From: Megamerina dolium
Lineage: Eukaryota > Arthropoda > Insecta > Diptera > Megamerinidae
Assembly (NCBI GenBank): GCA_963854835.1
Contig: OY978525.1
Span: 93,710,136-93,774,135 of the forward strand
Direction of reading: 5' to 3'
DNA length: 64,000 bases
This document shows, piece by piece, positions 36,455-48,500 of the stretch; positions within the stretch are counted from its first letter, which is position 1; the number at the start of each line of letters is the position of its first letter. Both the position numbers and the translations under genes were made by a program. The notes under the pieces were generated by a model that was given only the letters and a program-made list of their open reading frames with translations, made no database searches and was not told where the DNA came from.

Positions 36455-36587
36455 CCGTATTATTTATTTTTATTATTTATTATTACAATATTATTATATT
36501 ATCATAAATATTTAATATTAAACTTACCGCAAATATTACATTAGCAGTAATATGTATATATTTAAGTGTCTTGGTAGCACACCCCAT
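26545..36587 (-). CDS. Tetraspanin T3 (five exons, 215 aa)
   Basis: Exons on the minus strand are 36587-36528, 34736-34578, 33310-33149, 27824-27630 and 26616-26545 (TAG). All junctions are GT/AG and phase 0. The product starts MGCATKTLKY. TM2 has GCFGALRES, and TM3 is followed by NPVEVARTDTDKNW. The large loop has LKCCGKDNAQDY, the sequon NMT, PLSCY and DGCYK, and the tail ends RHARY. It shares intron, 5' UTR and promoter similarity with T0-T2. The span is stretched to 10 kb by insertions: a mariner relic in intron 2, a Jockey-like LINE carrying a MITE and a SINE in intron 3, and a DD41D mariner in intron 4. None of them interrupts an exon. Function is inferred from the family only. Confidence 0.93.
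26652..27584 (+). mobile_element. DD41D mariner (rosa-like), internal deletion
   Basis: It is flanked by TA and has near-perfect inverted repeats of about 32 bp beginning TAACGGGTGTTTTTTTT; the right copy has one extra T. It carries a transposase with D-41-D spacing between the QQDGAT and LTPLDYF motifs. At 933 bp it is shorter than the related copy at 39856-41146 (1291 bp). It lies in intron 4 of T3. DD41D is the spacing I recall for the rosa group of tephritid mariners. Confidence 0.88.
26766..27477 (+). pseudogene. DD41D transposase with deleted DNA-binding region
   Basis: The N-terminus starts at the ATG at 26766 (MNRLAPEQRLQIVQFHFENN) and is then joined out of frame to the catalytic domain. 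That domain is open from 26824 to the stop at 27477. It holds LFSDEAHFW (first Asp), WFQQDGATCHTAR (second) and CDLTPLDYFLWGY (third), with 41 residues between the last two. The helix-turn-helix region is deleted, so no functional transposase is made, although the 217-codon catalytic part has no stop. This suggests a fairly recent insertion. Confidence 0.85.
28916..29303. mobile_element. Harbinger-type MITE inside LINE ORF2
   Basis: The element is 388 bp with inverted repeats of about 36 bp (TAGCCTAGACAGAGGGCAGC at the left; the right copy differs by one base over this stretch) and a TAA target duplication (28913-28915, 29304-29306). A 3-bp TWA duplication is typical of PIF/Harbinger. It encodes nothing. 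Ignoring the insert and one TAA, ORF2 reads on in frame. Confidence 0.85.
29307..30003 (+). pseudogene. LINE ORF2, endonuclease part
   Basis: It reads KICFWNANGINDHK, then a stop, then VDVMLLAETHLTTKYNF and AHGGTGILIQ. After a frameshift at about 29560 come AVYCPPRF, FLATGDYNAKHTYWGS and ELSSDHSPVLFYL. These are the catalytic Asn, Glu, Asp and His boxes of the EEP-type endonuclease of Jockey-clade LINEs. The SINE insertion at 30004 ends it. Confidence 0.85.
30004..30372 (-). mobile_element. tRNA-derived SINE, tail type 2, with 12-bp TSD
   Basis: Inverted copy in LINE ORF2. The target duplication ACAAAAAGTATA is at 29992-30003 and 30373-30384. The head GGGTGCCGTAGCTCAGTGG (minus) lies at the right end; the tail at the left contains GCCCCAAAGGGCTCATTGGCC and an A/T-rich run. 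This is the best-bounded copy and defines the element length as about 370 bp. Confidence 0.92.
30373..32276 (+). pseudogene. LINE ORF2, reverse transcriptase part
   Basis: A long open stretch (30462-31595) covers the RT fingers and palm: KKAPGFDGITPKML, SSYRPISLLPCLSKLFEKLL, HQFGF, the motif A region IFVDVAHSFDRVWH, and VPQGTP. Right after VPQG a short deletion with frameshift removes the residues before the next block. The LTSIFADDTAIL box (motif C, two Asp) then follows in another frame at 31589. A further stretch to 32276 has the thumb (KPIWSYGIQLWGN and IQRSQSKMLRMITGAPWYI). It is a dead copy. Confidence 0.88.
33149..33310 (-). other. T3 exon 3 (TM3) between two transposon-bearing introns
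   Basis: The exon has 54 codons. It is flanked upstream (by about 135 bp) by a mariner relic and downstream, after about 730 bp of intron, by the 3' end of the LINE. It is bounded by acceptor CTAAAAG and donor GTAATT, like its paralogues. Confidence 0.85.
33446..34525 (-). mobile_element. Degenerate mariner in intron 2 of T3
   Basis: The left end AGTTCGTGAGG and right end (reversed) GGTTCGTGCGG form short imperfect inverted repeats next to TA. The minus strand carries APVKTCLETLKWQFLSHPPYSLDIVRSDYHLFRSM, the third-Asp region of a DD34D mariner. The remainder is full of stops. The right end lies only about 50 bp from the donor of T3 exon 2. Confidence 0.75.
34781..34878 (+). repeat. (AT)n followed by (ATGT)n microsatellite
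   Basis: About 35 AT units then about six ATGT units, in intron 1 of T3. Confidence 0.95.
36368..36455 (+). repeat. (AT)n microsatellite in intron 1 of T3
   Basis: About 40 AT units interrupted once by ACAT. It lies about 70 bp from the exon 1 donor. Confidence 0.95.
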
Positions 36588-36719
36588 TTTTATTTTTTAA
36601 TATTTTCTGTATACAATGATGATGTTATAAACTGAAAAAAATATATATATATATATATGTTTTTTTTCTATATATGAGTATTTCAAAAATTTATATCCAC
36701 TAACGCTTGTGCGAACTAA

Positions 36720-36777
36720 CGCGCTTGATATAATACTTCAACTGAATTAGTGTCTGCTTGTACACAAAATGTTTATA
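36720..36777 (-). promoter_or_regulatory. Core promoter of T3 (TATA, Inr, variant +17 block)
   Basis: TATAAACA starts at 36777, and Inr TTCAGTTG gives +1 at 36743. The block at +17 to +24 reads CAAGCGCG, two changes from the TAARCGTG of the others. The 5' UTR is 156 nt. Confidence 0.7.
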
Positions 36778-38818
36778 CCTCAACGATTGGCATTTAGCGG
36801 CAATGGAAGCAAAAGTAGAGGCGGTAAAAGCGTCAGCAACTGTGAATTTTTGTTTTGTTCTGCTTTTTTCTACACTTCTAATTACTGTCGTATTTCGTTT
36901 GATGGTTTGTTTCAGAGTTTTTTAAATGTTTGCTCAGAATCAACGAATTCTTTTACTCATACAATTCGTTTTCCCCACATTTTACTTATACAGAATGAAG
37001 AATGAAAATTCTATATTTCTTAAAAACATAATACATAGTTTAAATAAATTTTAAAGAAAATTTCAAATCTGTATGCAGTCATACTAGTAGAAGTCTTCGC
37101 GCAGCATCTCAAAGCCAACGCTGAGAACATTTACATATTTAAATATTATTTCTTCCATCAAAACTGATGGCAATTATACATTTTAAATGAATTTTATATC
37201 CAAAGGCTGGTGTCCCCCAAGCATCCCATCTTCTAGACGAGTATTTGTGGCAATAACTAAGGTATTGCAAGTAGGTATAAATAGTTATATGCCGGATTTT
37301 AGGTCCGCTATTGAGAGATTTACTCCAGTTAGCACAAAAAACTTTTGTTAAAAACAAATAGTCAATAATTAGTTTTATTTTTTGTAAATAATTTAATGTA
37401 TATGACAATCTCGTAGCTATTATAATCCACAACAATTGGTATACATTTCTTATTTATAACGTGTAGGAGTGTAGAAATATTTTTAATAGTTTTCGACACC
37501 TTATTTTCATATTCAAAATGCCATTTTGCATAAGAAGTGTATAAAATTGTTTTGTTTTATAAATTTGTGAAATTAATCACGCTGTATCTAAAGTATTGTA
37601 TATAATATGATACAGTATCATTAGTGAGAGAATATTGAGATAGTTTTTAATTATACTTTAGATTTATCCATAGCATAATAAACAAAGTGGTAGTGAAATA
37701 GACATTTCTCTCTCCAGGGTAGCCCTAGCACAAGTAATTGGATTTTCTTTATACACAATAAAGTGAAATTAATTCTTTAATTTACGGTGATTTGCGTGCT
37801 TACATGCTATATGCATGTATCTCTGTGAAAGATAAAATGTATGCTGGCAAGGTCAAGTTTATTATACTCTTTGTTATTCTTTGCGAATATGATTCATATT
37901 TCCAGTTTGAGAGTCTCGTGCGTAGAAAGTTTATATAGAAAAACAACAATCCTCAACAGTTTATTTTTATATACGATATTACATATAATATTATTATTTT
38001 TATTATTTATTCTTATTTATATTTCTTTCTCTTTTCATCGTATGTGTATTTTGTATTAATTGTATGTATACTAAAATTAAGCAAAATACTTTTGGTTATT
38101 TTTATTTTGTTTTCATTTTGTTGTGTGTACTTTTATTATTCTTTTCAATGATCATACACTAAGAAAAACATATTCTAATTTATAAAAGCATAAATTTATG
38201 CTTTATTTGCGAAAGTAGTCGGTGTATTTGAATGTAGTGGTGGATTGATCAATTGTGCTTTAAAGATGTAGGAAAATTGTCACATTTTTAACAAATTTTC
38301 TCCAAGTAATTACGATCAATAAATACCATATGTACATAAACAAAATTAAAACAAATAATATTTGTAATTGAACAACCACTCAATCTACTACGAATTGCAG
38401 TTGAACCTGTTTTTTTTTTTTTTTTTCTTGGTAGATGGTTATTTTAAAAATAGAGCTAGTCGAGACAATAAAGTAGTAATACTCACCGATCTTTTCTATA
38501 TGAAATTATTGGTTTGCATATATTTAATGATTTTGATAATTGTTAATTTTGTTAATTACGTTTGAAGTAATTAAGTCAGTAAAAATATTACGAAAATTCT
38601 AATTAATTTCGTTAAAGTTTTCCAGAATAATTTCAATTTTTATTTATGATTTATACTCATTATTGAAGTCAGACTTGCACTTTTCCATTTTATTTCTTTT
38701 GTTAAATATTTACGTTCAATACAAAAAGTATTTATACTTTTTTACACAATTAGGAGTCAAGTAATGTCCTAAACGAACAGAAGAATTCATCTTTAAGTTA
38801 AAAAAAAATATATATAAA
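36778..38818. other. Upstream region of T3, no gene recognised
   Basis: The first 200 bp still resemble the upstream DNA of T0-T2. The rest is AT-rich without exons or element ends that I can support. Confidence 0.45.
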
Positions 38819-39166
38819 TATGTGGCACTTAAAGCCCCAAAGGGCTCATTGGCCGAGCTTCTCTTCCATAACTGTTGTGCGTGTTAAATTTGGACAGTAT
38901 TAGAAGGGACCAACTTATTTTAGCCAGTTCCGAACGGCAGAATCCTTGTGACATCACTTTTTCTGAGCTTTGTCACAGAGTTCTTTTAGAAGCTTTTTCA
39001 TGGCAAGTTGTTACTGTCGGTAGAATTGCCAATTGCTTGCCGACAGATGGGTACCGTTCGAAAGAAAAATCTTTTCAATATTAAATTTGTTATGCATCAG
39101 CCGGGGATTGAACCACGACCTACAGATCAGAAGACCAACACACTAACCGCTGAGCTACGGCACCCA
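38819..39166 (-). mobile_element. tRNA-derived SINE, tail type 2
   Basis: Inverted, nearly full-length copy, very similar to the one at 30004. Likely target duplication TCATCTT(T)AA on both sides. Confidence 0.88.
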
Positions 39167-39314
39167 CTCATCTTAAAAAAAAAAATAAAAATAAATAAAT
39201 AAATAATTGCAGACAAGGGTATATTTTTGAATACGTATACACAAAATTAGGGCAGTAGCTACTATGTTCATTCGCAAAGTAAATGTGAAAGAAAAAAATT
39301 GTTGCATATTTTTG

Positions 39315-39715
39315 TATTCTGTGGTCTTTTACGTTCTTTGTATAACGATTTTGTATGAGAACACTCCTAGTGAAATTTTCCGGCAAAAATTTTGTGAAAG
39401 ATTTTAATCCATTAGCGACCTTCTAAATGCCATTCAGACTTTCTAAAAAATGGGTCAAAATTACCATTTCATGAGTGAACTAACGGGTTAAAACGTTCTA
39501 CAAAATTATTCCTCGTGAAATTTTACTATATATACCCAAACTACGTATTTCGCTCCGATATGAATTTTAACTCTATTTTGCAACTTATTCTAAAAACAAT
39601 CAGGCAAAAAATGGCAAACTTAATAAGGCCATTAAAAAATTTTTCCTGAGAATTCAAAAAGAAGTTCTACCATATGGGTGTAGCTCTTTTTTCCTGAGTT
39701 GGAATAATTCCTACC
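39315..39715 (+). repeat. Interspersed repeat R6, copy 2
   Basis: This is the uninterrupted partner of 6275-7070. The site where copy 1 has a SINE reads ACCATATGGGTGTAGCTC here. Confidence 0.7.
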
Positions 39716-39855
39716 TCAAAGATGCTGTATTGTACATGTATCGCCGTCGCCGTCAACGTTCTTAGTGTAATCATAATTAATTTGAGTATGGCCAGCTATA
39801 GAAAGCAAAAGTGAGCAGTGGGCAAATTGTATGTGTCATTTGTTATGTGATGATA

Positions 39856-41146
39856 AAGAGTTATCCATTTCGCGGTTTCAAAAGTATAGGGCTAGAATTC
39901 GACATTTGTCAAACTGAGTTGTTAAAACAATTTCTTTCTTTTTCAGTTCAAAGTCTGACATTTGCGAAAATGGATCGCTTAACTATCGCACAACGCATTA
40001 AAATTGTAAAAACCTACTACAAAAATGGTGATTCTGCCACAGCCACATATCGTGCTTTGAGAGGAGATTATGGTTTACATAATCGTCCAACTACGCAAGC
40101 AATTGGCAAAATTGTGAAGAAATATGAAGAGACTGGATCGGTTACAGATATTGTAAGGCCTGTGCATCATCGTTTCGCTCGTACCACCGAAAATATCGCT
40201 GCTGTAAGTGAAAGTGTTGCCGAAGACCCGAATGTGTCGATTCCTCGTCGTTCTCAGGAATGTCTTACGGCACATTATGGCATATTTTGCATTTGGATCT
40301 ACATCCATATAAAATCCAGCTCACACAACAACTAAAGCCAGCTGACCATTCACAACGTCGTAGATACGTCGAATGGGTGTTTGAACAACAGGCGGTGACG
40401 GCGATTTTTCGAACAAAATTTTCTTCAGCCACGAAGCACATTTCTCACTCGGTGGGTATGTTAACAAACAAAATTGTCGTATTTGGGGTTCTGAGAATCC
40501 TCAAGTATTTGAAGAGAGGCCACTACATCCACAAAAAGTCACTGCTTGGTGCGCTCTTTGGTCCGGAGGTGTGATTGGACCTTACTTCTTCGAAAACGAC
40601 GATGGAACGACTGTCACCGTCAATTCAGAGCGTTATGGTCATATGATAACCGACTTTTTTTTGCCTGCTATTGAAGAATACGACTTAGAGAATATGTGGT
40701 TTCAACAAGACGGTGCCACATGCCACACAACTCGAGCGAATATGGCTTTATTGCAAGAGAAATTTTCTGGCCGCGTAATTTCTCGTCGTGGCGATATCAA
40801 GTGGCCACCAAGATCATGCGATTTGACACCGCTTGACTTTTTTTTGTGGGGCTACGCGAAAGACCGTGTTTATGCAGATAAACCTTTAACTCTTGAGCAC
40901 CTAAAAACCAACATTCGTCACGTTATGGCTGAGATACCGCCCAAAATGTGTCAAAAAGTGGTCGAAAATTACCTCAAAAGAATCGATGCTTGCAACAATT
41001 CGCGTGGTGGTCATTTAAATGATGTAGTATTTCACACATAATGTCAACGTTCAAACTTTATAATAAAAAAGAAATATCATGATAAAAAATATTTTATATG
41101 TGTTTTATTTACATTTACTTTTGAAACCGCAAAATGGATAACCCTT
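39856..41146 (+). mobile_element. DD41D mariner (rosa-like), near full length
   Basis: TA on both sides; inverted ends AAG(A/G)GTTATCCATT followed by GCGGTTTCAAAAGTA. The length is 1291 bp. It belongs to the same DD41D group as the copy in T3 intron 4, but TIR and protein are clearly different, so these are two lineages. Confidence 0.87.
39970..41041 (+). pseudogene. DD41D transposase with frameshifts
   Basis: The N-terminus MDRLTIAQRIKIVKTYYKNG and the helix-turn-helix part (TTQAIGKIVKKYEETGSV) are open to about position 40260. The middle is read in two other frames (YVEWVFEQQ...). The catalytic C-terminal half is open from 40571 with WFQQDGATCHTTR and CDLTPLDFFLWGY, 41 residues apart. Several small indels rather than a large deletion inactivate it. 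Confidence 0.87.
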
Positions 41147-42534
41147 TACAAAGAATTTGGGTCACTGGTCGTTGTTCGGCTGTTTGCAGCGGAGGATCAT
41201 GTTGCACATAATTTGGTGGATCGTTTAGAAGCAAGCAAAGAGTAAAATAAATTATTTACTCAGTTGACTCATATATAATTAGCTTGATTCAAATTGCATA
41301 GGAGTTGATGGAACGAAGTCAGCAAATATGCAATTTAATGTAGCACTGGTTTCTGATTGGTCAACTGATGTACAGAGAGAGAGAGAGAGAGAGAGATGTA
41401 AAGTTAAGAATTGTAATTTTCTCGTATAACAAATGTATAACAGTTAAGATTTATTATAAAAGGCAGAAAAAATGATATAAGCATAAAAATTCTTTGGATG
41501 CATTCTGTACTGAACATTATTGACTTCTAAATGTAAGTTCGACATCTTTGCCTCCTTATGACAAAACTTTAAGTCTTTTCTATTCTGTTATATCACCTAA
41601 CCATAACATCTGTAAATGTTGCTCAATTTATTACTTTTTAGTAACTCGCTATGGAAATCTAAAAGTATTGAATTTATATTGAAGAATTTTGTAAGCCGCT
41701 CTCGAAGGTCATCAAAGGATTATGGGATGAGGACCATAGGGCTGGCAAAGGATATAAAGAATTGGCAACAAAATCGAATATATAAATACACGGAGCAAGA
41801 AATCTTGAGGAAATATATTAAAATTTTAGCACTGCTTTGAGCACTGACAACTTGTCAAAATTTGATACCAAACATGACAGGGGAGTAGTTTGAAGGAAGA
41901 CATTTCAAAGAGTGCAGTTAATCGAACTGCGTAGTGAACGGCTTATATCTCAAATATTGAATCCCTCTTTGGTCATTTTTATACTTTTAACTACAAAACT
42001 GAATGATTAAAAACATATATTTACTAATATATATGTACATATGTATGTAATATTATATTTATGTACAAAAAAGAAACAGTGAACTATTAAAATAAAAATT
42101 AAAGCTGAAGCCAATTAATATAAAAGAAATGATGATACTTTATTCGCATGGGCAAAACAATTTACAAATATTACATTATTTTCCCTTGTATGTATGTATA
42201 TCTTACATATTAATATATAATATGATATATTAAAAAATTTAATTCATTTGTGGAAGAATCTTAAAAATCGCAACAGTCATATTGTGAGTTGTGGTTTAAA
42301 ATTGTTTAGAAATATTTTGAGGTAGCAGTAGGTTTTATACTTTCTTCTTTGTATCTTCAATATAAGAAAACTTGTAGTAGAAAATAGTTGAGAAGAATCT
42401 TTTAAAAGTATTGCATATGTATTTTCTTTTTATCTCACACTCTATATAAGAAATGGAAAATAAATTATTTAATTTCGATGAGAGAAGCATTATCACAAAA
42501 ATCTTACAACATGTAGCAGAAATTTTTCCATTTT
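41147..42534. other. Spacer between the DD41D element and the T4 3' end
   Basis: A (GA)n tract lies at 41371-41396. A minus-strand AATAAA near 42139 is a candidate polyadenylation signal for T4. Otherwise nothing was recognised. Confidence 0.45.
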
Positions 42535-45500
42535 CTAATACGAATATTTTGATCGTCTTCCCGTATTACAGAAATTCATACCCAATACAATACCAAGGGC
42601 TGCACCAATAACCTATAAATTAAAATTGAATAAATGTACATATGATCTAGGATATATGCATGTACATATGAATAAATGCAAATAAATAAATACCTCTGAT
42701 ATTAATAAAGGCCATAGAATAAAGCGCAAATATTTGCCCATATTAATAACTTCATCAGTATCTCTCCTATAGCATCCCATTTGGTTTAGAATCTTCTCTT
42801 GCCCATAATCACTATGATAACAACTTTCGGGTATTGTCAAGTTTGCAGCTATATAGTCGTGTGCATTTTGTTTGCCACAGCATTTTAACTATGGATACAA
42901 ATTGATAATTCATATAAATAAAGGAAATTTGACTATAGTGTGTATGCCCGCCATATGGATATTACATTTTTTTGTGTCCGGTCAATCAGTTTGCTATTCC
43001 CTCTCATGAGTGCTTCCCATTCAAAGTTAATTTGATTGTATGCATTATGTTTGGCATCATCTGTTGTAACCACAAACGATAATATAATAGCTGTGATAAT
43101 AGCAAATGTGATCAAAAATCCAACATACTGTAAAATAGTTTGAAAATAGATATAAATGCAGATGGTCCATAATTGTTTTAACTTACTGTCCATATCAAGC
43201 AGACATTTTCGCGTATTGCTCCAAAGCAGCCAGCAAATGAAACTAAAAATACGATGCAACCGAATACTAGAATAACAATTAGCAGTATTGATAATGGAGG
43301 CTCTACGATTTTCAAAAACACAGATGCTATCAAAATTATAAGAATAGATAAGATCTGAAATGATACAAATGGATGATTAAGATTAAGAAATTATTCATAT
43401 TTAGTTTATATACTATACTATACTAATTAGTTTCGTTAAATCTAGTTTATAATTATTATACGTTATACTACATTCTTTTAGACATTTGGGAATACAACTT
43501 CAAGGAAGTTTTCAAAACAACATAACAACAAAATAACCCGTATACAGTTTTGTCAGCAGATTTTTCACCAGCGAGCCCCATTCAAAAGAACGCATTTTTG
43601 TACATTGTACTTCAAAAAATAAAAATAAAAAAACCACAACAAGAAACCCCATAAACCCCATATACACTACCCTGCAAACGTTTGGGTAAATTCTATACTT
43701 TTTTCGACGAGAGCGGATTTATTGAACATGTCTCAATGAAAAAATATTATTCTGATCATTTTTGACACATTTGACTTGAAAGCGCTAAATGAAAATGAGA
43801 ATAGTCAATTGTTAAATGAAAATACGAAACTCGATATTATTACATATTTTTGAAATAACTACAATAAATGTAATTTTTTATGTGCCCACATGCATATCTT
43901 GAAGGGTGATTGCATCCGCATGGAACGAAGATTCATGTTGAAATCCTTTTGCGTAATCTCCTTCTTTTTTTTTCTATTTTCATAAAAGTAGTACCTACAT
44001 ACACTTAGCAGAAAAATCCCTTCATGCGCAAAATCTTGTGGGCACGGTTAAACATGGCGGAGGTGGTATTATGGTGTGGGGATGTATGGCTGCCAATGGA
44101 GTCGGCAATTTGGTGTTCATTGAGTCAATTATGGATCAGAGAGGTTATTTAAATATTTTAAAAGAAAATTTGAAGCAGAGTGCTGAGAATCTCGGCCTGG
44201 GTTCTGGCTGGCACTTTCAACTGGATAACGACCCGAAGCATACTGCCCACAATGTGAAGCTTTGGATATTATATAATGTCCCGCATCAATGCAAGACCCC
44301 TCCACAATCACCTGACCTTAATCCTATTGAACATTTGTGGGATTTGCTTGAGCGTAGGATAAGGCAGCACACCATCACCTCCAAGCAAATGCTTAAAAAT
44401 GTGATTTTAGATGAGCCGCACAAAATTTCAACGGAGGACACTTCCGAGTTAGTCAGGTCTATGCCAAACCGATTGCAAGAAGTCCTAAAACGCAAAGGCT
44501 ACCCAACCAGCTGCTAATCTTTTCAAAAATCCACAAAAAACAATAATTTGTCATATAATATTATCTTTGTACGTAGACTTTTTCTGACCAATTAACAGTT
44601 GCTTTTGAATTCTTTTATTTCTCATAATTTTTCTGTACATTATAATTTAATGTATTTGGGCTTAAAGTAAACATAATACTCTAACTTTTAAATAAAAAAT
44701 AATTTCTTTTGAGAAAAATTGTTTCCTTGGTATTTAGTGCAGCGAGGAATTGTTTACTTCTTGTATGTACACTTTTTCTGCTAAGTTTATGTAAGTTCAA
44801 ATATATAATTTCCAAATGATTATTTCGTATTTACATTTGACACTTTCGCATTTTCATTTGACTCTTTCTCATTTACAATTTACCATTCTCATTTATCATT
44901 GACGCTTTTACATTTACAATTGACACTTTCTCATTTACAATTGATTATTCTTATTTTCAATTGACGTTTTCGCATTTTAATTTGACCCTTTCTCATTTAC
45001 AATTGGAAATGGTGTAGTTTTAAATTGATTATTTTGTAGTATTGTTTTGGCATATTTCAACTTGAATATTTTGACAATTTATCACTTGCGTACATAATAT
45101 TTTGTATCATAATTACTGATATCAAAACGTAGTCTAACTCATCAAAATGGCAACCGAAATTTGAAATTTACCCAAACTTCTGCAGGGTAGTGTATATAAT
45201 ATACGTAACTTCAAGTGCATTAGCACAGTTAATGTTAATTAAGACATCTGTAAATGCGCTGAATAAACCAGTGAAATTGCTGAAAATGAAACTTAATTTG
45301 TCAGGAAACAGGTTAAGCGAAATAAATACGAATTTGGCGATAAGTTTATAAAAAAATTAATTAGTATATTGTTTACAGAGTGAATGTTTATTTATAAGTA
45401 CTATAGAGTACAGATGGGTTATTCGATTTTTTCCGAATTTCGAACATTCCCCAACTATTCGATTACTAGATTCAAAATTCTGTAGTAAAAATTCGATTTA

Positions 45501-48500
45501 TTCGAACTTTATCGAATTGTCCAAAAATTTTTTTTATTGAAAATTAAAAAGTTTGTGTATATGAATGATAACTCAAATCAAAGAAGAGATAGAATTGAAG
45601 CTTCGAAAATCGAATTTACCCATCCCTACTATAGAGCAACGATGGGAACCCCGACTCACTGCAAGAACTTAGAAGAAATTTTTCACCAGAGAAATCTGTG
45701 GGCTGAAGAATTTCCAAATATTCTTAACAAAAGTACATTAATGAATAATGTAGAAATTTTGTAGATGAAAAAACAAAAATGTTAGACATCATTGCAAGCA
45801 ATTTTTCAGTAATATCAAAAAGTTGAAATCTGAATTTTTTGTTCTATACATTATTTCAATTAGTTTTTAATAATGAAGAAAAATCTAAATAATATAGCTA
45901 AGTGATATAGCTCGTATACCCAGTGGGTTGGCATATTGGAGGAAGTGATTTTTGCATTCAAGAGACTTTCATTTGTATCTCATTTGTGAAAATCTAAAAT
46001 GCAATGGAATAATAATATCAGAAGATATTATTGCAAAAATTATTTCAGTAATTTTAGGAAATTTTTTGTTTGCCATTACTTTAATCAGATTTAATTTAAT
46101 CAGAAAACAAAAATTTTCCATATTAATGCAAAAATTTGACGATATTAATTTTTGTAGTCGAAATGATGCAGTAAATTTTTGTTGAAATACCTACAACGAT
46201 ATTATCAACTTGTTGCTGCCTCTGGCTGACCATATTTATTTCCAACCGCAGTTGTGAGTTTAATCGGCAATATGTAATTACTTGTTATGAATACTTTTTC
46301 AGTTTAATGCACATGCATATAATTTTTAATTTTATACAAATTAACATTACAATACTTTAGAATTCTAAAAAAAGGATATGTAATAAAATAATAATTGAAA
46401 TTTAAAGGTATGGGTTCGATATGTTAATATATTCAGGGCGGTAGAATATTAATTAATTTAGAACGGAATTAAATCAACCAAACCTTTTACAGTGCTAGTT
46501 GGTGCTGGTAAATCAAATCAAATCGAACTATTGATTATTCATTTTTCCCTGCATCAATTTTCACAGTGATATTTATGTACATATCCTATACACAAACCAT
46601 TTCAAACAAAATGCATTTTTAGTGTCACTGCTAAAAGTCAGTTCGAACAAGCGAATTGCTCGCTAAAAACAACGCCTTTTTAACGTCTCTATGAAAGAGA
46701 ACATAGAGAATGGACAACTATGCAATTGATATGCATTTCATAGAAGTCATTTTGCTTCATTTTAAAGTGCTTCGACCTTGAATAACACGCTTTGCAACAA
46801 TTCCATCCTTAAAGCAGTCTTGCAAACAATACTAAAAGAAGAAACATTTAATATATTTGTGTATACAATACAAGCACTTCAAAAACTAGTTTGAGATTAT
46901 TTTACATATGTATTTATATTCATTATCGTATTTTTTTAATGGTAATCAATTCCGTCTTATTTGCGTCAAATTGTAAACATAAAATAATTTAAATAATGAA
47001 TGATAAATAATCAAATCAGCACAGGAAAGCACTTTCATTTCATATTATTTTTGTTGATTTTTATATGTACTTTTTATATACAGGGTGGTATTTTTTTTAA
47101 ACATATATTTATTTTGACTACAATTTCTCGCTCGAAACAAATTGTATCCACAAACAATTGACCCATTTTTTCACAAGTTCTGCCAGAAATGACATTTTGG
47201 TCTACGGTGAGCAATACAAAGCTATACTTATCAACTTTTTGTAGGCTGAAGATATAGGCTGGAATTTTAATTCCTTGGTTTCAGCAGGATAGGTAGATAA
47301 TGCTATCAAACTATCGAACTTTTGCACCTAAACTTTGGTAATCATGTTTACTGGTCGTTTCACAGCTTCGATTAGCACAGCTAACGAGAGCACTTTTTTT
47401 TGGTGGGATGCCGTAAATGATATATATCATGCGATTTGAGAAGATGCGCTATTCCTAAGCCTGCTGAGACAGTCGCTTGAAGAAAATCGCTATCCTTCTA
47501 ATAAATATATAAAATTCCGAAAAAAGTATGTTGTTAATTTTAATAAGAAATTTGCATTTGCATGTGCGGATTTTAAAAATGTAATGAATTAATTAAAAAA
47601 TATTTCACTACTAAATTTGTCCATCTAAATTTTTACCGCAATACATTTCTAGTTCCCCCTTCACAACAATATTGACTGACAGCGAATTTGTAAATAAAAT
47701 ATGTACTAGAGAATTCGTATTTTATGTAAAAGTGTACTTTTAAAGGTGTATCAAGTTAACTTAAGGTGATTTTCGTTTTCCATAATCTTTTATATAATTT
47801 TTAGTTCCGTCAAAACAAACTGCTTAAGGCTTCTGAGCATCTACTGTACTTAGGGCTAGAATTAAGGAGATTGAACATCCAGTTTACGTGTTTATTTTTA
47901 GAGAGCTTTGTAGATCTTTATGATTCTACTCTTGTACGTATCAAGTTTCATCAATCTTATAAATACCAATCTTATAAATACCATCTGTACCTTCGAACCA
48001 CTTCAAGTGTTCAGGACAAAACCATCCCAATGCCTAGAAGAAATTCAACTCCCTTAATTCTGGCCTTAGAATTCATTAATAGAACACAAAATATTCATTT
48101 AGACGTCAAATTTTATTTTATCGCCTTCAAAGTAGTCCCTTCAGGAGAAATACACATTGATTAGCTTAGTCATTCATACACTTTTTATAGGCAATGTCCT
48201 CTGGTTACACAAAACGTGTTTCACGAAATAAAAAATTTGACTTATTTGCCGTTAGAAGGTGTTGCATGAATGTGAGATTTCTTGAGACTTCCGAAGATAT
48301 AATTTCAATAACCGATTTCTTGCTGTTACGAGTTTTATGTTCAAAATGTCAACTAAAAGTTTTATCTGATTGATGAGATATCTTTAGTTCCTATACTAGC
48401 ATTCTCAAGCACTCACTCAAAATAATTTTCAAGCACTAATTTCGACATTTTATCCATGTTTGCTTCAGTTACAGATATTCTTGGAGCACTAGAATTAGGC

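Larger units (their letters stand above)
43665..45192. mobile_element. TA-flanked non-autonomous element hosting a Tc1-like element
   Basis: Inverted ends CACTACCCTGCA(A/G)A and GTTTGGGTAAATT are followed by TA on both sides. Without the inner element it is about 730 bp. Its right part (44825-45005) is an imperfect array of a 20-22 bp CATTTACAATTGACACTTTC motif. The left part has the complementary motif (AATGAAAATGAGAATAGTCAATTG), so it could fold back. Confidence 0.8.

Noticed and set aside
36219..36515. 98-codon frame rich in YIYIYI
   Set aside because: It is a translation of the (AT)n repeat.
45952..46185. Hydrophobic 77-codon frame that might be part of a chemoreceptor
   Set aside because: Single short frame, no diagnostic motif, no neighbouring exon; the resemblance is only compositional.
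47871..48164. 97-codon plus-strand frame
   Set aside because: No recognisable domain. It contains a small direct repeat and lies in an intron next to transposon debris.
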